From contig JACQYG010000195.1 of the NCBI GenBank assembly GCA_016208345.1, positions 1-5,591 of the forward strand: a stretch of DNA of 5,591 nt, in the 5' to 3' direction. A model generated the notes under the pieces. It worked only from the letters and a program-made list of their open reading frames with translations, was not told the DNA's origin and ran no database searches. A program made the translations under genes and the position numbers. Shown here one piece after another: positions 1-5,377 of the stretch. This DNA is from Chloroflexota bacterium. Lineage in GTDB: Bacteria > Chloroflexota > DTOL01 > JACQYG01. How positions within the stretch are numbered: the stretch's first letter is position 1; each line of letters opens with the position of its first letter.

Positions 1-1
1 C

Positions 2-808
2 GGGTTCCATCCCCTGGCCATCGAGGACTGCCGCACCCAGAACCAGCGGCCAAAGTTAGAGGAATATCCGGGTTACCTGTTCCTGGTGTTGCACGCACCC
101 CGGGCCGGCACCACCGCGGACGAGATCATCCTGGACGAACTGCACATCTTCCTATCGCATCGCTACCTGGTCACCGTTCACGACGGGCCTCTGGCCGCCA
201 CCCAGGAGACCTGGGAGCGGTGCCAGCAAAATAGCCACCTGAACAAAGGCATCTCGCACCTCTTCTACGTCGTGTGCGACCGGCTGGTGGACAACTTCTT
301 TCCCCTTCTCGATACCATAGACGAGGAGATCGACCGGCTGGAGGACGTGATCGTCTCGTCACCGTCCCGACAGGTCCTGGACAATATCTTCGGCATGAAG
401 CAGAACCTGGTGCACCTGCGCAAGATCGCCGCCCCGGAAAGAGAGGTGTTCAACTCGTTGCTCTATCGGCGAGACCCATACCTTCAGGCCGAGACCTTCA
501 TTTATCTGAGGGACGTCCACGACCACCTGGTGCGGGTTTACGAGACGATCGATTCGTACCGAGACTTGATGAGCAATGCCCTGGACGCCTACCTCTCCAC
601 CGTCTCCAACAACCTGAACGAGGTGATGAAGCGGCTCACCGTCATCGCCACCATCTTCATGCCGCTTTCTTTCCTGGTGGGCTTCTGGGGCCAGAACTTC
701 CAGCAGCTCCCGTTTGACCGGCCCCAGTTCTTCGTCTTAAGCCTGGTGGCCATCGCCACCGTGCCCGCGATCATGCTCCTGTGGTTCCGCCTCCGCGGCT
801 GGACGTGA
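2..808 (+). CDS. corA: CorA-family divalent metal ion transporter, C-terminal part (5' end outside window)
   Basis: The reading frame is open from the window edge, and its first visible residues (GFHPLAIEDC, then a KLEEYPGYLFLVLHA stretch) match the conserved N-terminal cytoplasmic domain of CorA proteins. The true start therefore lies upstream and the GTG at 86 is internal. In total 268 residues are visible, so perhaps 50-60 are missing for a family of roughly 310-350. The long helical region (about visible residues 85-212) leads into MKRLTVIATIF and two membrane segments, about 213-230 and 243-263, ending in a short basic tail (FRLRGWT). CorA proteins form pentameric Mg2+/Co2+ channels in the inner membrane. 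The signature loop after the first membrane segment is WGQNF (bases 686-700) instead of the classical (Y/F)GMNF, so the ion preference is less certain than the family. The gene converges on the PHP gene. No clear intrinsic terminator follows it. Confidence 0.93.
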   Translation, partial: GFHPLAIEDCRTQNQRPKLEEYPGYLFLVLHAPRAGTTADEIILDELHIFLSHRYLVTVHDGPLAATQETWERCQQNSHLNKGISHLFYVVCDRLVDNFFPLLDTIDEEIDRLEDVIVSSPSRQVLDNIFGMKQNLVHLRKIAAPEREVFNSLLYRRDPYLQAETFIYLRDVHDHLVRVYETIDSYRDLMSNALDAYLSTVSNNLNEVMKRLTVIATIFMPLSFLVGFWGQNFQQLPFDRPQFFVLSLVAIATVPAIMLLWFRLRGWT

Positions 809-820
809 CCGCTTTCCTGA

Positions 821-843
821 ATTGGCCTGCCACCCAAGAGTAG
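821..843. repeat. 23-bp direct repeat, copy 1
   Basis: This 23-bp segment (begins ATTGGCCTGCC, ends AAGAGTAG) starts 12 bases after the corA stop codon and recurs without mismatch at 900-922, 79 bases away. It is the left member of a small repeat cluster in the convergent gap between corA and the PHP gene. Its origin is unknown. It may belong to a short intergenic repeat family, but no open frame or transposase accompanies it. Confidence 0.85.
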
Positions 844-857
844 AATGACGGGTAGGA

Positions 858-875
858 GTCCCGACGAGTCGGGAC
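858..875. repeat. Perfect palindromic hairpin between the direct repeats
   Basis: The arms GTCCCGAC (858-865) and GTCGGGAC (868-875) are exact reverse complements separated by GA. The fold can be extended by GGA (855-857) pairing with TCC (878-880) across a two-base bulge. No T-run follows on either strand, so it is not a classical intrinsic terminator. It could still slow polymerase at the convergent ends of corA and the PHP gene, or be the core of an intergenic repeat unit. Confidence 0.75.
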
Positions 876-889
876 GATCCGCCAATGAC

Positions 890-906
890 GGCCAATGCGA
901 TTGGCC
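890..906. repeat. Perfect 7-bp hairpin overlapping direct repeat copy 2
   Basis: GGCCAAT (890-896) and ATTGGCC (900-906) form a perfect stem with a GCG loop. The right arm is the beginning of the second 23-bp repeat. The left arm is also partly duplicated just upstream (GCCAATG at 881-887 and 891-897), so the same repeat start could pair with either one. Confidence 0.7.
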
Positions 907-922
907 TGCCACCCAAGAGTAG
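900..922. repeat. 23-bp direct repeat, copy 2
   Basis: This is the exact second copy of the segment at 821-843. Its first seven bases form the right arm of the hairpin at 890-906. It is followed almost immediately by a different dispersed repeat (930-971). Confidence 0.85.
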
Positions 923-929
923 CGATTTG

Positions 930-971
930 CTCAGCGGACTCCGCGCGCTCTGCGGTGAGTGCTCTCGTCGG
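930..971. repeat. Dispersed GC-rich repeat, copy A (similar to 5336-5377)
   Basis: This 42-base stretch, containing ACTCCGCG and TGCGGTGAGTGC, aligns without gaps to 5336-5377 with 35 of 42 identical bases by my count. At the other locus the segment is the right arm of a hairpin whose left arm is visible. Here I do not see the matching left arm, so this looks like a partial copy. It lies in non-coding DNA just past the end of the PHP gene. Confidence 0.75.
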
Positions 972-1000
972 TTTGGGGCGAAGCTGCGTTAGCAAAGAAC

Positions 1001-2440
1001 CTACAGCGCCACGTAGATCGGGTTGGACATGGCCTGCACCATCAGGGCCGCCGGCTCCTGGTTCAAGTCTGCCTCCGGGGGCTCGATCAGCTCGATTCGG
1101 TAATAGGTGCTTTCCCGGGGAGCTACCACGTACTCGAACCGCTGGGAACTGTGCTCCACGAGGTCGCGCCGCTCCTCTCCCCTGGCCGAGATCAGGCGGA
1201 CAAGGCACCCCTCCCCGCCTTCGACTCGGGCTTCCAGCAGTAACCCTTGTCCTGCACCCATGGTCAGGGAGTCCCCCATCATGGCCCGTTGGGACGAACC
1301 GGTCGCCGTGGCCTGCAGCTCCAGCCTGGGCCCATCCACGTCCCTGGAGAGGAATACGTGTCCCTTTCGGAGGGCATCTACGATGGCGTTCACGCTCAAT
1401 TCCGAGGCGTACACCCAGGTGGTGGGGTTGCCCAACTCGTGGCTGTAGGGATGGTCCGGGGTGCCCACCCGGTGCAGGTCACTGCCGCCCACCGCCACGA
1501 CCCTCCGTCCCTGGCGCAGGAGCTCGTCCCACCAGGCCAGGGACTGATGGTTGGATAGCCACCAGGGCCCCTGCCACACCTCCACGCAGTCGAAGTCGAG
1601 ATCTGCCCCCAGACACCAGGGAGGCCCTCCATCCTTGGGGTGGTTGACCGAGAAAAGCCCGCCTTGGGCCCGGGCCCGGGCGGCCGCCACCTGCACCTCT
1701 TCCACCTGGCGACAACGAAAGTCCACCCATTCCTCGATGCCCCAGACGTTGGCATGGCCGTAGTAGGTGGTGACCTCCTCCCCGGGCAGGGCCAGGAATG
1801 CTGGCGAATCGTACACGTGTAAACAAGGCAGGTGGCTCACGGTGTTGTGCTCGGTCACGGCCAGGAAATCCAACCCCCGGGCCTTGGCGTAATCGGTGAG
1901 CTCTTTCAAGCTGTTGGCGCCGTCGCTATGGCGGGTGTGGCTGTGCAGGTCGCAGCGCAGCCAGCGAGGGGGGGAGAACCTGGAGGCAGCAGGCGAGAGG
2001 CTAGAAGCGAACGTGGCCCTGCGCTGCCCTTGGAGGACGGCCTTCTGCTCGGCCGGTGAGACCTCTACGCCGACGACGACGTGGTAGTCGCAGCCAGCCT
2101 GGGAAAGCTTGTACAGGCCCAGTTGTACGTGCCACCGGCCGGGCTCAATGGGTCCCGGCAGGTAGCCCGGGGTAGCGCGGCCCAGGCCCAGGTGGACCTC
2201 CTGGCGAAAGCTCCCGCTCCAACCCCGAAAGTTCCGGCAAGGAAAGCCCAGGTCGCCCGGGCTGAAGAGGCCGACGTCGATGGTGTTGCCGCCCCAGGAT
2301 TCATCAGCGGGCATGGGATTGGAGTAGCTATAGCTCATTGAGATGCCCTCGGCACCTGGCGGGACTTCGAAAGGAAGATAGACGTAGTCCGCCCTGGCCT
2401 TGTCGGCCAGCGTCAGCCGGCCATGATGCTCGTAGCGCAC
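1001..2440 (-). CDS. CehA/McbA-like PHP-domain metal-dependent hydrolase
   Basis: This 479-residue protein belongs to the PHP (polymerase and histidinol phosphatase) superfamily, whose members use a cluster of divalent metals to hydrolyse phosphate or other esters. Residues 1-160 form a beta-rich N-terminal region of unclear function with no obvious signal peptide. The PHP domain starts at CDLHSHTRHSDG (163-174), giving the HxH pair H166/H168 and D173. It continues with TEHN (196-199; E197, H198), PGEEVTTYYGHANVWG (E221/E222, H229), VNHPKD (H267) and GGSDLH (318-323; D321, H323). All expected metal-ligand motifs are therefore present and in order. About 120 C-terminal residues after the PHP core are probably beta-strand. 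The arrangement resembles CehA/McbA-type proteins, whose namesakes act on carbaryl, but the real substrate cannot be told from sequence. The GTG start is supported by AGGAGG six bases upstream. The gene follows a terminator with only 28 bp between the hairpin and the start, so its promoter is probably inside the preceding gene, or it depends on read-through. Confidence 0.9.
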   Translation of the reverse strand: MRYEHHGRLTLADKARADYVYLPFEVPPGAEGISMSYSYSNPMPADESWGGNTIDVGLFSPGDLGFPCRNFRGWSGSFRQEVHLGLGRATPGYLPGPIEPGRWHVQLGLYKLSQAGCDYHVVVGVEVSPAEQKAVLQGQRRATFASSLSPAASRFSPPRWLRCDLHSHTRHSDGANSLKELTDYAKARGLDFLAVTEHNTVSHLPCLHVYDSPAFLALPGEEVTTYYGHANVWGIEEWVDFRCRQVEEVQVAAARARAQGGLFSVNHPKDGGPPWCLGADLDFDCVEVWQGPWWLSNHQSLAWWDELLRQGRRVVAVGGSDLHRVGTPDHPYSHELGNPTTWVYASELSVNAIVDALRKGHVFLSRDVDGPRLELQATATGSSQRAMMGDSLTMGAGQGLLLEARVEGGEGCLVRLISARGEERRDLVEHSSQRFEYVVAPRESTYYRIELIEPPEADLNQEPAALMVQAMSNPIYVAL

Positions 2441-2446
2441 CGCCCG

Positions 2447-2452
2447 CCTCCT
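2447..2452 (-). promoter_or_regulatory. Ribosome binding site AGGAGG for the PHP gene
   Basis: A perfect AGGAGG lies six bases upstream of the GTG at 2438-2440 on the minus strand. It fixes this non-ATG start as the likely one. Confidence 0.8.
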
Positions 2453-2459
2453 GCCACGT

Positions 2460-2492
2460 AAAATCCAAAAGCCCCAAGCTTCCTTGGGGCTT
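2460..2492 (-). terminator. Intrinsic terminator after the thioesterase gene
   Basis: The ten-base arms at 2469-2478 and 2483-2492 pair perfectly (minus-strand AAGCCCCAAG, loop GAAG, CTTGGGGCTT). On the minus strand the stem runs into TTTTGGATTTT (2470 down to 2460). The hairpin begins nine bases past the thioesterase TAA, so it should end the ftsH-thioesterase transcript. The U-tract is interrupted by GG, so some read-through into the PHP gene is possible. Confidence 0.85.
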
Positions 2493-2501
2493 CGGTAGAC
2501 A

Positions 2502-2951
2502 TTACGCCGAGAGCTTTCTTTTCACCTTTTCGGTGAACCTGGCCACGTCAATGATCATGCGCTCGTGAGTGCCCTCGCCGATCTTCTCCTGATCGTCAAA
2601 GGCCTCCACCTGGAAAGTGAGCTTGCGTCCCTGTACCTGGACCAGCTTGACCTTGGCGGTCACCGTCATGCCCATGGGTGTGGCCGCCAGGTGTCGGACG
2701 TTCACCCCGATGCCCACGCTGGCCAGGCCCGGCGGCAAGTGGGCGGCGGTCAGCCGGGCCGCCGTTCTCTCCATCAGCATGATCATGGCTGGCGTGGCGA
2801 AGACCTGCGAATCGCCGCTGCCCAGGTGTTTGGCGGTGTTGCCCGGGGTCACGGTGGTCTGTAGCTCAGCGGTGAGCCCAGGTTGCAGGGTGTCGGCTCT
2901 CAGGTCCCCAAGAGACTTCTGGCCCTTTGAGGTGTCGGCCACTTCTCTCAA
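2502..2951 (-). CDS. FlK-like hotdog-fold acyl-CoA thioesterase
   Basis: This is a protein of up to 149 residues that I recognise as a single hotdog-fold thioesterase of the fluoroacetyl-CoA thioesterase (FlK)-like group. These enzymes hydrolyse acyl-CoA thioesters in the cytoplasm. Conserved blocks are LGSGDSQVFATPAMIMLMER (43-62), SVGIGVNVRHLAATP (78-92), GRKLTFQVEAFDD (108-120) and EKIGEGTHERMIID (122-135). By alignment with FlK, the catalytic Thr, Glu and His correspond to T53, E61 and H87, all present. True fluoroacetyl-CoA specificity is unlikely, and family members of this type usually have unknown short acyl-CoA substrates. The start is uncertain: TTG at 2949-2951 is the furthest upstream candidate and GTG at 2940-2942 is the alternative, neither with a convincing ribosome binding site. 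Only 16 bases separate the TTG from the ftsH stop, so co-transcription with ftsH, and perhaps coupling to its translation, is likely. Confidence 0.87.
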   Translation of the reverse strand: MREVADTSKGQKSLGDLRADTLQPGLTAELQTTVTPGNTAKHLGSGDSQVFATPAMIMLMERTAARLTAAHLPPGLASVGIGVNVRHLAATPMGMTVTAKVKLVQVQGRKLTFQVEAFDDQEKIGEGTHERMIIDVARFTEKVKRKLSA

Positions 2952-4107
2952 ATCTCTTGAGCGGGGCCTAGGCCACCACTCGTTCCTCCTTAAACATGGC
3001 CTCGAAGGCGGCGCCTTCCACCGTCTCCTCTTTGATCAGCTTTTGGGCCACCGCTTCCAGCGTGCTGCGATGTTGGACCAGGATGTCCTTGGCCGTGTTG
3101 TAGGCCTGGTCCACGATGGAACGCACCTCTTCGTCGATGGTTCGAGCCACATCCTCGCTGTAGTTGCGTTGCTCGGAGATCTCCCGGCCCAGGAAGATCA
3201 ACTCCTCCTTGTGCCCGAAGGTCCGGGGGCCCAGCTTTTCGCTCATGCCGTAGTCACACACCATCTTCCGCGCGATGCGGGTGGCGCGTTCCAGGTCGTT
3301 CTCCGAGCCGGTGGTCACGTCGCCGAAGACCAGCTCCTCGGCTGCGTGGCCGGCCATCAACCCGGCCAGATCATCCATGAACTTAGCCCTGGTGAACAGG
3401 TGCCGGTCCTCCACCGGCAAGGGCATGGTATAGCCCAAGACCATGCCACGGGAGATAATGGAGATCTTGTGCACCGGGTCACAGTTGGGGAGCATCCTCA
3501 TGACCAGGGCGTGGCCGGCTTCGTGGTAGGCGATGATCTCCTTTTCCTTGTCACTGATCACCCGGCTCTTCTTCTCCGGCCCGGCCAGGACCCGTTCCAC
3601 CGCCTCCTGTACCTCGGCCCTGCCGATGGACTTCTTGTCGCGGCGGGCGGCCAGGATCGCCGCCTCATTCATGAGATTGGCCAGATCCGCGCCCGAGAAA
3701 CCAGGTGTCTGCCGGGCTACCTCGTCCACGTTGACTTCAGGCTCCAGGGGCTTGCCCTTCACGTACAGCTCCAGGATGGCCCGCCGGCCTTGCAGGTCCG
3801 GACGGTCCAGCACCACCTGCCGGTCGAAGCGGCCGGGCCTCAAGAGCGCCGGGTCCAGGATGTCGGGGCGGTTGGTGGCAGAGAGGACGATGATGTTGGT
3901 GTTGGTATCAAAGCCGTCCATCTCCACCAGGATCTGATTCAAGGTCTGCTCGCGCTCGTCGTGGCTGCCGCCCAGCCCGGCGCCGCGCTGCCGGCCCACG
4001 GCGTCCAACTCGTCCACGAAGATGATGCACGGCGCGTGTCGTTTGGCCTGGTCGAACAGGTTCCTCACCCGGCTGGCGCCCACCCCGACGAACATCTCCA
4101 CGAATTC

Positions 4108-4110
4108 CTA
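4108..4110 (-). other. In-frame TAG nonsense codon within ftsH
   Basis: Minus-strand codons read AGC GGG TAG GAA TTC GTG GAG ATG, translating as S G stop E F V E M. The homologous position is Ser in FtsH proteins, and TCG to TAG needs one base change. Both flanking halves are in the same frame, so this is a substitution and not a frameshift. Confidence 0.92.
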
Positions 4111-4152
4111 CCCGCTGATGGAGAAGAAAGGCACCCCGGCCTCCCCCGCCAC

Positions 4153-4158
4153 CGCCAG
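4153..4158 (-). other. Junction of an in-frame deletion in ftsH (Walker A region missing)
   Basis: The CTG codon (L150, 4158-4156) and the GCG codon (A151, 4155-4153) join two FtsH segments that are normally about 70 residues apart. The local DNA is a run of GCG-type triplets (minus-strand GCGCTGGCGGTGGCGGGG), a plausible setting for slippage or recombination between short repeats. The size estimate comes from comparing with the E. coli FtsH layout from memory. Confidence 0.85.
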
Positions 4159-4613
4159 CGCCTGGTTGTTGGCCCCCTGAGCCTGCCGCAGCATGAAGAA
4201 GAACAAACCGGCCAACAGCAAGAAGGGCACGAACTGGAGCAGGAGACCGGTGATATTGGCGAATTCGTTGGGCTTCGCCACCTCGATGGAGAACTTGCGG
4301 AGCTGCTCGTCGGTGACACCGTAGTTGCGCAACATCCCAATGATGTCCAGCTCGTTCAGGCGCTGGGTCTTGCGCATCACCGCCTGTTTGCCGCCCTCGA
4401 TCTCCACGGTCAGGGTATCTTCCCCCAGGGTGATCTTCTTGATGCTGCCCTGCTTGGCCCACTCCGCGATCTTCTGATAATTAACCTCTTCCGCCGGCTG
4501 CCCGCGGCTACCGCTGGCCTGCGGGAAGAGATTGATCAATAGGGCGATGACCGCCACCAGGATCAACAGCCAGACGAAGCTATTTCGAAACCACCCCGAA
4601 CCCACGAAAGTGT

Positions 4614-4618
4614 CCTCC
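4614..4618 (-). promoter_or_regulatory. Ribosome binding site GGAGG for ftsH
   Basis: GGAGG lies eight bases upstream of the GTG at 4603-4605 and supports that codon as the ftsH start. The translation signal is intact even though the coding region is broken. Confidence 0.8.
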
Positions 4619-4640
4619 GCTCACGATCCAATGCCGAAAA

Positions 4641-4662
4641 TGGGCTGCGCTATCGCAGCCCA
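4641..4662 (-). other. Perfect 9-bp leader hairpin upstream of ftsH
   Basis: TGGGCTGCG (4641-4649) and CGCAGCCCA (4654-4662) are exact reverse complements around a four-base loop. The hairpin lies between hpt and ftsH. Relative to the predicted -10 box (4669-4674), transcription should begin at about 4662, so the ftsH mRNA would start with this stem. A 5'-end stem can protect mRNA. It could also terminate hpt transcripts, but the following minus-strand sequence is only ATTTTCGG, a weak U-tract. Confidence 0.7.
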
Positions 4663-4668
4663 CTACTA

Positions 4669-4696
4669 ATTATAACAGAAAGGCAGAAAAACACAA
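4669..4696 (-). promoter_or_regulatory. Predicted sigma-70-type promoter of ftsH with extended -10
   Basis: On the minus strand a perfect TATAAT (4674-4669) is preceded by TG one base upstream (TGTTATAAT, the extended -10 pattern). A weak -35 candidate, TTGTGT (4696-4691), lies 16 bases further up. The segment is an AT-rich island in GC-rich DNA, placed directly after the hpt stop. It would give ftsH and the thioesterase a promoter separate from tilS-hpt. Confidence 0.65.
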
Positions 4697-4700
4697 GGGG

Positions 4701-5240
4701 CTATTCTTCGTACTTCTCCGGCTTCAAGACGCCGATGAAGCCCAGGTTACGATAGATCTCGCCGTAATCCAGGCCGTAGCCGATGACGAACTTGTTGGGG
4801 ATGACGAAGCCAACGTAGTCCACCGGTATGTTCACACGACGGTTTTCTGCCTTGTCCAAAAGGGCGCAGATGCGCAGGGAGGCCGGATGCCGGACGATCA
4901 GGTTCTCGGTGATGTACTTCAAGGTGAGGCCGGTGTCCACGATATCCTCAACGATGAGGGCGTGCCGGCCCTCGATGCTGGCATCCAGGTCTTTCAGGAT
5001 GCGCACCACGCCACTGGTATGGGTGCTGGCACCGTAGCTGGAAACGGCCATGAAATCCACCTCAACCGGTATGTCCATGGCGCGTATCAGGTCCATCATG
5101 AACATGGCCGCCCCTTTCAATACGCCGATCAAGACCGGTCGTTTGCCGGCGTAGTCGGCGCTTATCTGCCGGCCCAATTCCACGATGCGGGCCTGAATGG
5201 CCTCCGAGGTGATCAGGACCTCTTGCACGTCCTCTAGCAT
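4701..5240 (-). CDS. hpt: Hypoxanthine(-guanine) phosphoribosyltransferase
   Basis: This 179-residue cytoplasmic enzyme has the usual length for bacterial Hpt. It salvages purines by transferring phosphoribose from PRPP to hypoxanthine or guanine, giving IMP or GMP. Visible motifs are the VLKGAAMFMMDL loop (40-51), the flexible-loop SSYG (67-70), the PRPP-binding signature ALIVEDIVDTGLTL (94-107) with D102 as the expected catalytic base, and the C-terminal base-binding region YVGFVIPNKFVIGYGLDYGE (142-161). The ATG start is backed by GAGGGG six bases upstream. The gene sits between tilS and ftsH in the order common to many bacteria. The 133-bp gap to tilS is larger than usual for that operon and is mostly filled by a hairpin repeat, which may weaken co-transcription. 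Confidence 0.96.
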   Translation of the reverse strand: MLEDVQEVLITSEAIQARIVELGRQISADYAGKRPVLIGVLKGAAMFMMDLIRAMDIPVEVDFMAVSSYGASTHTSGVVRILKDLDASIEGRHALIVEDIVDTGLTLKYITENLIVRHPASLRICALLDKAENRRVNIPVDYVGFVIPNKFVIGYGLDYGEIYRNLGFIGVLKPEKYEE

Positions 5241-5246
5241 CTATTT

Positions 5247-5252
5247 CCCCTC
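5247..5252 (-). promoter_or_regulatory. Ribosome binding site GAGGGG for hpt
   Basis: GAGGGG is six bases upstream of the ATG at 5238-5240 on the minus strand, consistent with this start. Confidence 0.65.
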
Positions 5253-5295
5253 AACTTTAGAGACCAGGTTTCCCAACCACCCCTGGTCGAGGTTT

Positions 5296-5377
5296 TTACC
5301 GCAGACCGCTGAGGGCGCAGAGCTAAAGGAAAGATCCCAGCGAACTCCGCGCCCTTTGCGGTGAATGCCCTCGTCAG
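5296..5377. repeat. Hairpin-forming intergenic repeat between tilS and hpt (copy B)
   Basis: The inner arms AGGGCGCAGAG (5312-5322) and CTCCGCGCCCT (5345-5355) pair at 10 of 11 positions. The outer arms TTACCGCA (5296-5303) and TGCGGTGA (5357-5364) pair at 7 of 8, leaving a bulge of eight bases on the left and one on the right and a 22-base loop. The right part (5336-5377) matches 930-971 at 35 of 42 bases. This resembles the 'accgcagag...ctctgcggt' class of dispersed intergenic repeats that I recall from several bacterial phyla. No coding capacity is seen. Similarity reaches through the tilS stop codon. Confidence 0.75.

Larger units (their letters stand above)
2968..4605 (-). pseudogene. 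ftsH: ftsH, ATP-dependent zinc metalloprotease, disrupted by an internal deletion and a nonsense codon
   Basis: FtsH is a hexameric membrane-anchored AAA+ protease that degrades membrane and short-lived cytoplasmic proteins. The N-terminal piece (4605-4108, 165 residues, GTG start) has a membrane segment at about 8-27, the extracytoplasmic domain at 28-117 and a second membrane segment at about 118-138. At residues 150/151, QGANNQAL is joined directly to [15 protein letters not shown]. Intact FtsH has about 70 residues between these points, including the GPPGTGKT Walker A motif, so the P-loop is absent. TAG (4110-4108) then occurs where the family has Ser (ISGS[D/E]F), in the same frame. The remaining 377+ residues are well conserved (numbered from the GTG at 4101): pore loop MFVG (3-6), Walker B IIFVDE (26-31), SATNRPD...LLRPGRFD (74-93), zinc site HEAGH (193-197) and the third zinc ligand D269 in SENDLE. 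The gene order tilS-hpt-ftsH matches that of many bacteria and supports orthology. Selection has not visibly decayed the rest, so the damage is recent or an assembly error. Confidence 0.88.

Noticed and set aside
858..880. Bidirectional intrinsic terminator between corA and the PHP gene
   Set aside because: The stem is perfect but there is no T-run after it on either strand. It is better described as part of the repeat cluster.
895..1647. Plus-strand open frame of 250 codons opposite the PHP gene
   Set aside because: The translation is rich in Pro, Arg, Gly and Ser with no family resemblance, and it overlaps the well-supported PHP gene on the other strand.
2565..2579. GTGAGTGCCCTCG in the thioesterase resembling the dispersed repeat
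   Set aside because: It encodes the conserved GEGTHE motif of the thioesterase and the similarity is confined to about a dozen bases, so it is a chance match.
2947..2961. Small inverted repeat CTCAA/TTGAG around the thioesterase start
   Set aside because: The 5-bp arms with a 5-base loop are too weak and too common to call an operator.
4102..4107. GAATTC (EcoRI site) directly next to the premature TAG, suggesting a cloning junction
   Set aside because: Glu-Phe coded by GAATTC is the normal FtsH sequence at this position, and both sides are collinear with FtsH, so no vector or chimera is needed.
4108..4110. TAG decoded as pyrrolysine or programmed read-through
   Set aside because: The family has Ser here, FtsH is not known to use pyrrolysine, and the adjacent loss of the P-loop makes a functional recoded product implausible.
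2617..4542. A long plus-strand open frame (641 codons) running opposite ftsH and the thioesterase
   Set aside because: It lies antisense to clear FtsH and thioesterase homology, and its translation is a low-complexity mix rich in Leu, Val, His and Gln with no recognisable domain. High GC with codon bias leaves antisense frames open.
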